Source: Paenibacillus piri (GTDB taxonomy: Bacteria > Bacillota > Bacilli > Paenibacillales > NBRC-103111). From it: 62,249 nucleotides of DNA. Made by a program: the position numbers and the translations under genes. Numbering within the stretch: the stretch's first letter is position 1; every line of letters starts with the position of its first letter. The stretch is from positions 1-62,249 of the forward strand of contig NZ_SMRT01000024.1 of NCBI RefSeq assembly GCF_004354045.1, written 5' to 3'. The notes below the pieces were generated by a model. It worked only from the letters and a program-made list of their open reading frames with translations, was not told the origin of the DNA and did no database searches. Of the stretch, positions 51,194 to 59,197 are shown piece after piece.

Positions 51194-51907
51194 TCAGGAC
51201 CCAGCTTGCTCCGCGTTCATTTTTTCCTTTAACAGCTGAAGCTGGTCGTCCACCTTCTGCTTTTTCTCTGCATCGACTGCCCCATAGCCTGTCGTTGCCG
51301 CATAGGCCGAACCCGGGGAATACGCTCCGGCAACATAAGGCTTGCTGGCGATTTCAGCTTCAACTTCGAGCGTCAATATTTTCTCTTCCATCCGGCGGAA
51401 GCCTTTGGCCGCATTGCCGCCCTCGATCACATTGCTGGCCGTTACTTCGGCCATTTGGCGTTTCGCCTTTGCCAGTTGGGTGCGGGAGATCAGCTCGCTG
51501 CGCTTGTTGCGCATTTGGTAGAAGGCATCCTTCATTTCATGCAGCTGCTGAACCAATTCTCCGGCCTGCGCTTTCGACTGTTCGTGCGCTTCGGTATATT
51601 CGGAAATTTTGCCTTCGTAGTACAGCTTTTGCTCCAGCGCTTGACGCGCCGCGGCTTCCTGACCGTTTTTCAACGCTTCCTTGGCCTGTTCCTCGCGCTG
51701 TGCCGTCAAACGCACCGCTTCATCCAGACGCTCCTTCAGCTTGCGCTCATTGGCGATTTGACGGGCAACCGTAACTTCCGCCTGTGCGATTTCTTCCTCC
51801 ATATCCCGCAAATACTGATTCAGCATAACGATCGGATCTTCTACTTTATCCAATACCTCGTGAATGGAAGCTTTCGTCATATCTTTAATTCTGGAAAATA
51901 CGCCCAT
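51194..51907 (-). CDS. PspA/IM30-family protein (LiaH-like), distal copy
   Basis: A 237-residue helical ESCRT-III-type protein. An amphipathic N-terminal helix (MGVFSRIKDMTKASIHEVLD) precedes the conserved EDPIVMLNQYLRDMEEEI and a long coiled coil to about residue 180. A Tyr/Gly/Ala-rich C-terminal segment and final short helix follow (VDDQLQLLKEKMNAEQ). It polymerises on damaged membranes. It is the last gene of the LiaI-PspA-PspC-PspA operon, 2 bp after the PspC gene. Compared with the proximal copy it retains the canonical N-terminal helix. Confidence 0.92.
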   Translation of the reverse strand: MGVFSRIKDMTKASIHEVLDKVEDPIVMLNQYLRDMEEEIAQAEVTVARQIANERKLKERLDEAVRLTAQREEQAKEALKNGQEAAARQALEQKLYYEGKISEYTEAHEQSKAQAGELVQQLHEMKDAFYQMRNKRSELISRTQLAKAKRQMAEVTASNVIEGGNAAKGFRRMEEKILTLEVEAEIASKPYVAGAYSPGSAYAATTGYGAVDAEKKQKVDDQLQLLKEKMNAEQAGS

Positions 51908-51909
51908 GA

Positions 51910-52425
51910 TTACACATCTCCTTTATTTTGTTGGTTTTTTTCATAGCTGGCTACTTTTGCGCGAAGCTCTTCGATCTCTCTCCACATCGCTTTTTTCTCG
52001 ATATCTTTCATTTTATCGTCAAAGTCGCTGCCGGCTTGTCCTTGCCCGTGCGGACCTTCATAGGAATTATATTGGGCGTCGTATTCGCGGCGGTCGCCGT
52101 GCTCGAATTTATGTGAGCCGCAGCGGCGTTTTCTGCCCCAATGCTGGCCCCATTGCTGCCATCCCACCTCGCTTCCTTGCCAAGCGCCTTGTCCCGGTCC
52201 CTCATTATAGCCGTAGCCCTGACCGTAAGGACCGTAAGGAATCGGCTCCTTCGGTATGACGATGGCGGCCAGGAAATAGAGCGGAATCATCACGCCTCCG
52301 GTAAAAAATGTCGTAATCACCAGCAGTAAACGAATCCATGTGGAATCGATGCCGAGCGCCTGGGATAATCCTCCGCACAGGCCGGTTATCATACGGTCAG
52401 TGCGTGAACGGTATAGTTTGCTCAT
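51910..52425 (-). CDS. PspC domain protein with Gly/Tyr/Gln-rich linker and coiled C-terminus
   Basis: 171 residues. The N-terminal PspC domain (1-60) has RTDRMITGLCGGLSQALGID and WIRLLLVITTFFTGGVMIPL, one membrane hairpin. A long Gly/Tyr/Gln/Trp-rich segment (about 65-115), rich in G and Y, and a charged coiled-coil end (KDIEKKAMWREIEELRAKVA) follow. PspC proteins pair with PspA in membrane-stress responses. The start of this gene overlaps the stop of the proximal pspA-like gene by 4 bp (ATGA). Its coiled tail may bind one of the two PspA proteins. Confidence 0.9.
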   Translation of the reverse strand: MSKLYRSRTDRMITGLCGGLSQALGIDSTWIRLLLVITTFFTGGVMIPLYFLAAIVIPKEPIPYGPYGQGYGYNEGPGQGAWQGSEVGWQQWGQHWGRKRRCGSHKFEHGDRREYDAQYNSYEGPHGQGQAGSDFDDKMKDIEKKAMWREIEELRAKVASYEKNQQNKGDV

Positions 52426-53117
52426 GATCGCATCCAGCCCTCCTGTTGCAGTTTCGACTTCAGTTTCTCCAACTCATGATCGACCAGCTGCGATGCCGCA
52501 GATGCCGCATTTCCCGCCGCGATAATCGCATCCCGTCCATGGGAACGAATTTCGCGCAGTGTCCGCGCCGAAAGCTCCATGTCGGATACCCGCTCCTCGA
52601 GCCTATCGAACATCCGCGGCGAATGGCCGAAGCCTCCGCCCATGCCGCGCAGCCGCTCGTTCATCCGCTGCTGCAGCCGCACGCTTTCCAGCCTTGCGAT
52701 GTAGTAGCTGCGCTTGGACGCGACTTCATCGAAGTCGGCCTTCAGCTGCTGCAGCTGCTGCTCCAGCTCGACGATACCGAGCTTGCTCTGCTCGTACAGC
52801 GCTTTGTACTGCGCGCTGCGCTCTTCCTGCTGCAGCTTCTCCTGCAGCGCAATCCGCGCCATTTCGTCTTCGCCGGCCTTCAAGGCGACGAGCGCTTGCT
52901 GCTCCCGGCGCTCCTTCAGTTGTGTGGCCGAGACGTACGTTTGGCGGAGCGTGGCCGCATGCGACAAGCATTGCTGCAAGAGCCGCTCGGACTCGCGAAT
53001 TTGTTCCGACTGCTCGCTTAAGTACTTGTCAATCAAGCGAACCGGGTCTTCCGACTGCTCCAGCATTTCGTTGAAGTTAGCTACCGTAATATCTCTTAAT
53101 CGTTTACCTATACTCAT
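52422..53117 (-). CDS. PspA/IM30-family protein, proximal divergent copy
   Basis: A 231-residue protein with an N-terminal helix (MSIGKRLRDITVANFNEMLE), the conserved EDPVRLIDKYLSEQSEQI and a long coiled coil (about 40-160). A Gly-rich interruption (RGMGGGFGHSPRM, about 165) and a second helix follow, ending DHELEKLKSKLQQEGWMRS. It is clearly PspA-like but quite different from the distal copy. It is the second gene of the operon, with a 4-bp overlap to PspC. Two unlike PspA proteins around one PspC suggest a hetero-polymer or division of labour, which is inference. Confidence 0.88.
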   Translation of the reverse strand: MSIGKRLRDITVANFNEMLEQSEDPVRLIDKYLSEQSEQIRESERLLQQCLSHAATLRQTYVSATQLKERREQQALVALKAGEDEMARIALQEKLQQEERSAQYKALYEQSKLGIVELEQQLQQLKADFDEVASKRSYYIARLESVRLQQRMNERLRGMGGGFGHSPRMFDRLEERVSDMELSARTLREIRSHGRDAIIAAGNAASAASQLVDHELEKLKSKLQQEGWMRS

Positions 53118-53156
53118 GCTCTAACCACCTTTTCTCCAAATTTCCCCAAGCTTCAC

Positions 53157-53456
53157 TTAATAAACGGACGGTTTCTTTTTCAGAAGCGAAATTCCGTAGA
53201 TGATCAGACCGATTGCAAAGGCAATCGCGATCAGGCCGGACAATTTAGCCAATAGTATCAAGCCGCCGATTGCAAGCAATACGAATCCGATTAAGGATTT
53301 GCCGTTTTTCACTCCTAACCAGCCGAGGCCGATCATCGCAACCGGGAATAAATAACTCATCAAATGCCCGGTATGAAAACCGAATTTGTTAAACAAAATC
53401 AATGCCCCGAACAAGATGAGCAGAAGCGCCAAGCCGCTGTGCCGATTCATTCTCAT
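53157..53456 (-). CDS. LiaI/LiaF-transmembrane-domain-like small membrane protein
   Basis: A 99-residue protein with four hydrophobic segments: ALLLILFGALILFNKFGF, YLFPVAMIGLGWLGVKNG, LIGFVLLAIGGLILLAKLSG and IAIAFAIGLIIYGISLLKKK. This pattern is shared by LiaI and the LiaF N-terminal (DUF5668) domain. In Bacillus LiaI anchors LiaH/PspA at the membrane. It is the first gene of the operon (39 bp before the first pspA). The ATG at 53,456 or two codons on (MNRHSG) may start; GGCGGTG lies upstream. Confidence 0.75.
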   Translation of the reverse strand: MRMNRHSGLALLLILFGALILFNKFGFHTGHLMSYLFPVAMIGLGWLGVKNGKSLIGFVLLAIGGLILLAKLSGLIAIAFAIGLIIYGISLLKKKPSVY

Positions 53457-53553
53457 TTATGTATTCACCGCCTTTCGTTGTTTGTCGTTTGCTTATGTCT
53501 TTATTCTAGGGTTTTGGGGCATTTTCCAAAACGGACCTGCGGCGGTTTTTGTT

Positions 53554-53589
53554 CCTAGACCAAAGTCGGGGGTAAGGTCAGACTTTAGG
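53554..53589 (-). promoter_or_regulatory. LiaR-like binding site upstream of the Lia/Psp operon
   Basis: An inverted repeat CCAAAGTC (53,560-53,567, within a longer CCTAGACCAAAGTC) facing GACTTTAGG (53,581-53,589), separated by 13 bp, resembles the AGTC/GACT-cored sites of LiaR/VraR-type NarL regulators. It is about 100-130 bp upstream of the first gene. In between, a -10-like TAGAAT with only a poor -35 (TTTTGG) fits an activator-dependent promoter. Confidence 0.5.
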
Positions 53590-53771
53590 CTGCGCTCCGG
53601 CCCTTCCATAGCCGCATACAGGTCGGCGAATGTGCATGATCCGGCATGCGAAACGTCATACTACTATTAAAAGCACCGTGAATGGAATATCTGCTGCGCT
53701 TACGGGCCATACGTTGAATGGAACCGCTCCAGAACTAAATATCGGAGACAACGGCGAGGCTGATGCATTTT

Positions 53772-53888
53772 AGTGAACTCGTTCAGCTTTGCTGAACATC
53801 GGGGAATCAGATGGGGACTCTACCCACCTGATTCAAGGCCCACCTTAGAGGTGGGGGTCTTAACCCGATAAAGTCGTACTCGGATAAA
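53772..53888 (+). repeat. 117-bp structured element, copy A (IS200/IS605 3'-end / omega-RNA-like)
   Basis: It starts AGTGAACTCGTTCAGC and ends in CGGATAAA. It contains hairpins GTTCAGC/GCTGAAC and CCCACCT/AGGTGGG plus a GGGGACTC box. It is nearly identical (about four differences) to the inverted copy at 61,478-61,595. The layout resembles the 3' region of IS200/IS605 units (TnpB-associated RNA) or small palindrome-flanked derivatives. Upstream, the frame ending DNGEADAF and TAG could be a transposase tail but is not recognisable. No tnpB is present in the window. Confidence 0.65.
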
Positions 53889-53964
53889 CTCCGGCCCTGC
53901 TTCTTCTCGAAACCGGACTTGCAAAACTAATGGCCTATCTTACTGTAAAAAGGAGCCCTCCCTT

Positions 53965-54489
53965 ATGAAATATTCGCGCCCATTCCGCTTCAATCATAAT
54001 CATCTTTCATATTCCGGCCGTTTCCGGACAAAAGCTTTGGCGTCCGTCATATGGTTCGGCTTGCTGTTTCTCCCCTTAACCTGTGCCAGCGGGGTTTCAT
54101 CGGCAGAGCCGGCGGCCGCCGCGGCAGAGCCTGTTGAAGTATTCGACGTAGGGAAAGAGGAAGTCGTCGCCACCTTCCCCAATTCGCAGGAACTAAGGGA
54201 GCAGGCCGACCGATGGCTGCAAGCCGTGCAAAGGCTGTCCGGCAGAGCCGATATGGAGGCGGAGCAAGGTATCGTCATTCATATTCCGTTAAACCCTCCG
54301 CTGCTCGTGAAGCACAGCTGGCTGTCAATCCAGGCAGCCGATCTGTACCTGTTTATCGATCCCCGGACAAAAGAAAACCCTCATATGCTCGTATTCAGCA
54401 ATGAGGGCAAGCCTTATGTATTTGACGGTCCGGCCAATCCGGAACCATTTCTGCAGCAGTATCATCTGCTCGAGCTGCTCAAACGATAG
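53965..54489 (+). CDS. Hypothetical secreted protein
   Basis: A 174-residue protein. The basic, His/Asn-rich N-terminus and hydrophobic core (ALASVIWFGLLFLPLTCASG) with SSAEPAAAA after it form a probable signal peptide, although the n-region is long. The mature part has no recognised domain. Motifs are VFDVGKEEVVATFPNSQELR, HIPLNPPLLVKHSWLSIQ and IDPRTKENPHMLVFSNEGKP. GGAGCCC precedes the ATG. Sometimes such proteins are spore or envelope associated in this genus; no firm function. Confidence 0.7.
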   Translation: MKYSRPFRFNHNHLSYSGRFRTKALASVIWFGLLFLPLTCASGVSSAEPAAAAAEPVEVFDVGKEEVVATFPNSQELREQADRWLQAVQRLSGRADMEAEQGIVIHIPLNPPLLVKHSWLSIQAADLYLFIDPRTKENPHMLVFSNEGKPYVFDGPANPEPFLQQYHLLELLKR

Positions 54490-54565
54490 CCTCGTCGTCC
54501 TTAGGGGACGAGCGCGGTTTGTCGAAAGGCGCGAAGCAAAGCATAAATATTTGCTTTCTCTACAA

Positions 54566-55786
54566 CTAAAAAAAGTCGGGCAAATAAGTTTGACGCTGCG
54601 GAATAAGTGCACCGAGGCAGCTTGCCGCCGCTTCATCGCCATACAGCCGTTCAATTTCCCGCATAAAGGCGGGGCGCTGGTACCCCATAAATATGGCCGT
54701 TAGCGTCGATATATCGCAAGCCAAACTATGTACCTGGCCATCCGGGTTTGCTGCTGCAGCCGGAGCATCGTTCGGCAGCTCTTCGAAGTGTACGGCCGTA
54801 TGACCGCGACCGTCGACTTCAACCGTAAACAAGCCGTTGTTCCAGCTTGCATGAGCGTCGGTTATGCTCAGCTTCAGCGTGCAGCCGCTCCCCGCATTGG
54901 CTGCGGCAAACGGAAACTGCTCCAAAAACCGCTTCACGTCCACGATGCGCGCCATAAAGTAAGGAACGATCTCCTGCTTGATCCGCGGGTTATCGAGCAC
55001 AAACGGCAGCTTATCGTCGGTCGGCACGCTTACCGTCACTTTATCGATCATCGAATCGTGATCGGCAATAAACTTCCACAAGCCCTTCGTCGTCTCCCAA
55101 TCTAACGAGACAAGCTCATGAATTTGACAGACACGCTCATTCACCCGGTAATGCACATAGCCGGACGGCTTGCCGACGGCATCAAAATATACGGCCGCGG
55201 CCCCTTTTTTATTTGCGAAAATTTTCCATTTCCACCAATCCTCATCCCGATCCAACGTGCCGTTATAACGCGAAGCGTAAGCGCTGTAAATCGAATGAAG
55301 CAGCCCGATATCAGAGCCGACTCGCTTGACATGGCCGGGCTGGGAAGGCAGCTTGGGCAGCAACGCTGTCGGTATTTCATATTTTTTAGTATCCGTATAT
55401 GTTTCCCAGCCAAATCGGCGGTAAAATGCGAATTGAAACGGATGCAGGTAGGACACCGTTTGCCCTTGCTCTCTCATTACCTGCAGCGCGTTGTGCAGCA
55501 GCCGGGCGACCAGCCCGCCGCGCCGGTATTCGGGCCATGTGGCAACGGATGCAACCCCGCCCAGCGCCAAACGTTTACCGTACAGCCACGTATGCAAATC
55601 AAGAACCGTTAGCCGCGCCGCCAGCTTGCCGTCCACGTAGGCGCCCCAATTTTCCTCTTCCTTGAACTGCGCCAGCTTCTCCTCCCGCTTGTCAGGAGGC
55701 AGCTCATATTGAAAAGCGAATTCGGATAACGCCAAACTGTCGGCGAACTGCTCTTTCGGGATGCGGCGTATGTCAACTTTGTTCAT
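54566..55786 (-). CDS. Eis-like GNAT acetyltransferase
   Basis: About 406 residues, the double-GNAT plus sterol-carrier-like layout of the Eis/enhanced-intracellular-survival family. The N-terminal GNAT acetyl-CoA loop is TWPEYRRGGLVARLL (about residues 82-96), and PFQFAFYRRFGWE follows. A second GNAT-like half and a C-terminal SCP2-like domain come next. The last residues are TYLPDFF, close to the usual C-terminal carboxylate. Family members acetylate aminoglycosides and other amines; the physiological role here is unknown. The start at 55,786 (MNKVDIR) is set by GGAGGG. It lies 20 bp downstream of the sigma/anti-sigma fusion, so probably cotranscribed. Confidence 0.9.
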   Translation of the reverse strand: MNKVDIRRIPKEQFADSLALSEFAFQYELPPDKREEKLAQFKEEENWGAYVDGKLAARLTVLDLHTWLYGKRLALGGVASVATWPEYRRGGLVARLLHNALQVMREQGQTVSYLHPFQFAFYRRFGWETYTDTKKYEIPTALLPKLPSQPGHVKRVGSDIGLLHSIYSAYASRYNGTLDRDEDWWKWKIFANKKGAAAVYFDAVGKPSGYVHYRVNERVCQIHELVSLDWETTKGLWKFIADHDSMIDKVTVSVPTDDKLPFVLDNPRIKQEIVPYFMARIVDVKRFLEQFPFAAANAGSGCTLKLSITDAHASWNNGLFTVEVDGRGHTAVHFEELPNDAPAAAANPDGQVHSLACDISTLTAIFMGYQRPAFMREIERLYGDEAAASCLGALIPQRQTYLPDFF

Positions 55787-55806
55787 GTTTTCCCTCCACT
55801 TCAAAG

Positions 55807-57375
55807 TTAATCTTTCAGGCTGGCCGACATAATGACCGGCCCTCTCGGCTTCTCGCCCTTTGCGTCGGGCTCGATGGTGATGGATAACGAATCGAATTCC
55901 TTCGGCTCAAACGTGAAATACGATGCGCCCCGTCCATTTTGCGAAAAAAAGGTTCCCGCATTCGTCGGCGCATTGTTCTTGATCAGCCACACCTGAAAAG
56001 CTTCCTCCTGCTTAATGATCGGCATGTCCTCAACCTGTACAAGCAGATGCATTCCCTTGCTGTCGACGCCTATCGTCGCCTGGCCTTTGGAGGCGATCGT
56101 ATCCAGCATCGGTGTCAGGCTGGCCGTCCGGCTCACCTTCAACGCCTCCGCCGGCCTATGTAGCGATAGCAGCTCGGCTGCCGCTTTGTCCAAATCCGCG
56201 CCCATTTTCAGCTGCGCATTGTTTGAAGCGGCCAGCTCCGTTTGCAGTTGGTTGGCCAACTGCTTCGACTGGTAGCCGTACCAGCCCGCCGCCGCTCCGG
56301 CAATCAGCAGCGCCGCGCTTGCCAGCCGCCAGTAGACCGCTTGGCGTCCCGCCCGCTCCTTGCGGACCGCGCGCCGGCTGAGCTCGGCCGCATCCGCGGC
56401 TGGTTTTCCTTGCGCTTCGGCGGCAAATGCGGCCAGATCGCGCGATGACACGTATCGGCTTGTCCGGCCGGTGGCTTGGCCCGCCCTTCTGCCTCCCGAC
56501 GGAAGCGCCTCCGATGCTGCTCCGGCCCGCCCGGCAGCCGCTTCTCCCAGTACTGCCGACAGCAGCCGGCTGCGTATCCCCGCAGGCAGCGGAACCGCAT
56601 CCGAGGCCGCAGGCAGAAGCTCGACCATGCGCTGCAGCTCCTTCAGCTGATTACGGCATAATGCGCATTGGGTCAAGTGATACGCAAAGGCCACCTTTTC
56701 ATGCTCCTCCAATCCGTCCAGAGCATACAGCTCGACCCGTTCGCACATCGTATCCGATTGTCCGCTGCTTATGGCCGAAACGCCTCCGGCCAGATCGGAC
56801 AAATGCTGGCGAAGCTGCTTCACCGCTATACGCCCCCGGCTTTTCACCGTTTTCAGCGGGATGGAATGCCGATCCGCTATTTCCTGGGGCGTGTACCCCT
56901 GGAAATATATCCACTCCACAATTTGCCTCTGTTCCCGGCTCAATCTTTCCAGAGCCGAATTGACCCGCTCACCGATCCATTCCCTTTCCGACGTCGCTGC
57001 CGTTTCAAGCGCCCCATCCGTCAACTGCAACGGGAGAGACTGCCTGGACTCCTGACCTGAATCGGCGACATGGCGAGACGCACGAGTTCTCCGTATACGC
57101 AGCACATCGACCGCCAGCTTGCGTGCCAGCGCAAAAATCCGCTTGGCCGGCTCACCCTCCTGACCGTCAAACCCATCCGCCGCATTCCATAGCTGACCGA
57201 ACATTTGCTGTAAAATTTCTTCGGCTTTCGCCGCATCGCGGACGATCCGGTATATAAAAACATAAACCGGCTTTTCGTAACGGTCGTATAGTTTTTTAAA
57301 AGCTTCTTCATTACGAACGGCGATTTGCGCGATCAGCTCCTGATCTTGATAGTGACCGGATAAAGCTTCACTCAT
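55807..57375 (-). CDS. ECF sigma factor fused to its RskA-like anti-sigma factor
   Basis: A 522-residue protein in one uninterrupted frame. Residues 12-80 are sigma region 2 (AFKKLYDRYEKPVYVFIYRI, VRDAAKAEEILQQMFGQLW). Residues 130-185 are region 4 (LSREQRQIVEWIYFQGYTPQ, EIADRHSIPLKTVKSRG). At about 205 a zinc anti-sigma domain begins, with HLTQCALCRNQL (H-x3-C-x2-C). An Ala/Gly/Arg-rich linker, one membrane helix (about 345-365) and an extracytoplasmic RskA domain (residues 365-522, with TIGVDSKGMHLLVQVEDMP and AFQVWLIKNN) follow. SigK/RskA normally are separate proteins; here the sigma would be tethered to the membrane and need proteolysis to act. AAAGGAGAT precedes the ATG. Confidence 0.9.
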   Translation of the reverse strand: MSEALSGHYQDQELIAQIAVRNEEAFKKLYDRYEKPVYVFIYRIVRDAAKAEEILQQMFGQLWNAADGFDGQEGEPAKRIFALARKLAVDVLRIRRTRASRHVADSGQESRQSLPLQLTDGALETAATSEREWIGERVNSALERLSREQRQIVEWIYFQGYTPQEIADRHSIPLKTVKSRGRIAVKQLRQHLSDLAGGVSAISSGQSDTMCERVELYALDGLEEHEKVAFAYHLTQCALCRNQLKELQRMVELLPAASDAVPLPAGIRSRLLSAVLGEAAAGRAGAASEALPSGGRRAGQATGRTSRYVSSRDLAAFAAEAQGKPAADAAELSRRAVRKERAGRQAVYWRLASAALLIAGAAAGWYGYQSKQLANQLQTELAASNNAQLKMGADLDKAAAELLSLHRPAEALKVSRTASLTPMLDTIASKGQATIGVDSKGMHLLVQVEDMPIIKQEEAFQVWLIKNNAPTNAGTFFSQNGRGASYFTFEPKEFDSLSITIEPDAKGEKPRGPVIMSASLKD

Positions 57376-57622
57376 GGGGGATCTCCTTTCTCTAGCGGTT
57401 CGTCTGTGCGCGTTATGCTTCTATTTTCGCTGCATAACCGATGTAAAGCTCGTCCGAACTGTTATGAGAACGCTCCGCTCCGGGAGCGAATCTCCCGGTG
57501 TTCTCTCTGGTGCCATTGTACCCCAGTTTAATGAAAAATTCCATGCTCCGTAAGTCGTTAAACCGGGCGACTTCTTCCATGTGCCGCGCTGCCGTGTATA
57601 ATATCCGCAATCGAGTCCGATT
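57376..57622. other. Intergenic stretch without a recognised gene
   Basis: The stretch between the sigma/anti-sigma gene and the HAD-gene terminator contains short open frames on the minus strand without ribosome sites or family resemblance (for example one ending YIGYAAKIEA). It also has a GC-rich inverted repeat near 57,480 (CCGGGAG/CTCCCGG). It probably carries the promoter of the sigma gene; nothing else is evident. Confidence 0.3.
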
Positions 57623-57647
57623 AAAAAAGCAGGACGCGGCTCCTGCT
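57623..57647 (-). terminator. Terminator of the HAD-family gene
   Basis: On the minus strand AGCAGGA / TCCTGCT with a 6-nt loop followed by TTTTT, about 35 bp past the HAD stop codon. Confidence 0.8.
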
Positions 57648-57680
57648 CTACCTGCTTGCGTATCGAAAATCGTTTTCCGT

Positions 57681-58427
57681 TCAATCCGGACAAGCAGCTT
57701 GATGCCCCTGACCCAACCGGTGCTTCATCAAAAGCTCCCTAAATTCAATCAAATCTGCAATCTGAATAAGCTCACCGTAGCATTTATTATGGTGTTCTCT
57801 ATTGATCAAGACGGATGCAGCCCCGGCGTTTTGGGCCGCCTGAATATCCTTTTCTTCATCTCCGACAAAAACAATTCGGTCCATTTCAACCCCGAAGCGT
57901 TCTGAGATCATTTCGATCCCTTTTTTATTCGGTTTTCGAAACCCGCAGTCAACCGAAGATAAAAAATAGTCGATATGATGCTTGAACGATTGAATATCCT
58001 GAATGATAAGCTCCGTTGGCATTCCGGTCGGCACATCCGTTAAAATTCCGATTCGATATCCATTCCTTTTGAGATCATCGATTACTTCTACGGTTTCGGG
58101 ATAGACGATCACGCTGCGTTGAAAAAACTGAAAAAAAGCCCGAATTGCAGCGTCTAAGCTAATATCTTGAAATTTCCATCCTTTAAAAACATCGGAGAAT
58201 ATATGGGCAGGCGTGTACTCCACTTCTCTCGGGTATAAACGCGTATTGTATAATTTCAAGGTTTCTATCGCTGCGTTTAATTGTTCCGAGGATACATTCA
58301 AATCTAGTGCAGCGGAAACATGCTGAAACGCTTGTTCATAATAATCCCCCCAGTAATAAGAAAATCCTTCGTAATTGATTAACGTCCCTCCCAGATCAAA
58401 AATAACGGCTTCGATTTTATTCAACAC
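57681..58427 (-). CDS. HAD-superfamily hydrolase-like protein
   Basis: A 248-residue protein with the HAD fold. Motif I is FDLGGTLINYEG, motif II TDVPTG, motif III region RKPNKKG and motif IV VFVGDEEKDIQAA. The usual second Asp of motif I (DxD) is Gly here, a change seen in a number of FDLGGTL proteins. Phosphatase activity is therefore less certain, and a dehalogenase-type or other role is possible. The start is GTG at 58,427, supported by GGGAGGG 8 nt upstream. An 8-bp tandem repeat array lies 130 bp upstream of the start. Confidence 0.85.
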   Translation of the reverse strand: MLNKIEAVIFDLGGTLINYEGFSYYWGDYYEQAFQHVSAALDLNVSSEQLNAAIETLKLYNTRLYPREVEYTPAHIFSDVFKGWKFQDISLDAAIRAFFQFFQRSVIVYPETVEVIDDLKRNGYRIGILTDVPTGMPTELIIQDIQSFKHHIDYFLSSVDCGFRKPNKKGIEMISERFGVEMDRIVFVGDEEKDIQAAQNAGAASVLINREHHNKCYGELIQIADLIEFRELLMKHRLGQGHQAACPD

Positions 58428-58557
58428 CGCTTGTACCCTCCCTTAATAATAAGCTTACCGGCTGCGCCTGGTTCGCACTCTGCCGTTTCGAACAATGGAC
58501 AGCTTCCTGAAGCTGTTTTCTTCAGCGACTTATACCCGCTTCTCGCACTCCCTATGA

Positions 58558-58689
58558 CTCTTTGGCTCTTTGGCTCTTTGGCTCTTTGGCTCTTTTGCTC
58601 TTTTGCTCTTTTGCTCTTTTGCTCTTTTGCTCTTTTGCTCTTTGGCTCTTTTTCTTTTCGCTCTTTAGCTCTTTAGCACTTTAGCTCTG
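58558..58689. repeat. 8-bp tandem repeat array (CTCTTTNG type), about 14-15 units
   Basis: Four CTCTTTGG, then six CTCTTTTG, one CTCTTTGG, a T-rich break, then two CTCTTTAG and one variant. The type changes in blocks, as expected from slippage-driven expansion with later point changes. A plus-strand frame reading LALLLFCSF repeats is only the translation of this array. It lies upstream of the HAD gene on its promoter side. Confidence 0.9.
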
Positions 58690-58805
58690 CTCCTGTTTCC
58701 TTTTCGATGCCGAGGCTGAGCCCCTAAGCCTCGCATCTACCTCCCCCCCTCTTAAAGGGGGGAGCGGCCGACTGCGTCCCAATTGATCATGGAAGCACGA
58801 AGGGG

Positions 58806-58915
58806 GCAGTAAGTTTCGCAGAAACGAAGTGGTCGCCTTTGTCCATTTGTTGCTACCTTGCCTTCATTCCAATGAGGGCAACAAATGGACAACAGCGATC
58901 GGAGAAACTTAACTG
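58806..58915. repeat. 110-bp imperfect hairpin
   Basis: The left arm GCAGTAAGTTTC...GTCGC..TTTGTCCATTTGTTGC (58,806-58,852) is answered by GCAACAAATGGACAA..GCGAT...GAAACTTAACTGC (58,878-58,915). The inner stem also pairs TTGCC.TCATT with AATGA.GGCAA. No coding frame. It may be a small MITE-like or RNA hairpin element. Confidence 0.65.
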
Positions 58916-58933
58916 CAGCCCGCAGTGCGCCAT

Positions 58934-59083
58934 TTGATCAATCTCCCAGTCCATAATCACCTAATCACCACAGCCTCCCTAATCTCCCCGGTCCCCAATC
59001 ACCTAATCTCCCTAGTCCTCCAATCACCTAATCTCCTCAGTCTCACTAATCTCCCTAATCTCTCCAATCACCTTAATCATCCG
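58934..59083. repeat. CT-rich degenerate repeat tract
   Basis: Repeated imperfect copies of AATCACC and CTAATCTCC run for about 150 bp with almost no G on the plus strand. Together with the 8-bp array and hairpin it fills the 770-bp gap between the HAD gene and sscA, in which no other gene was seen. Confidence 0.6.
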
Positions 59084-59149
59084 TCCGCCACACACAGCCC
59101 CCGCTTTTAAGTATTCCCCCGATAGGGGCTATAGTCCAATCAGCATATA

Positions 59150-59170
59150 CCCCCCGGGCATATAGTATAC
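59150..59170 (+). promoter_or_regulatory. Mother-cell sigma-E/K-like -10 region of sscA
   Basis: CATATAGTA (59,159-59,167 region) fits the CATAnnnTA -10 of sigma-K and resembles sigma-E sites. A convincing -35 element is not obvious. It lies about 30 bp upstream of the sscA ATG. Confidence 0.4.
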
Positions 59171-59197
59171 TAAGCCTTCTGAAAGGGGGATTTCGAA

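Noticed and set aside
58431..58676. Plus-strand frame rich in Leu/Phe/Ala repeats
   Set aside because: It is only the translation of the 8-bp tandem array. No ribosome site or conserved context.
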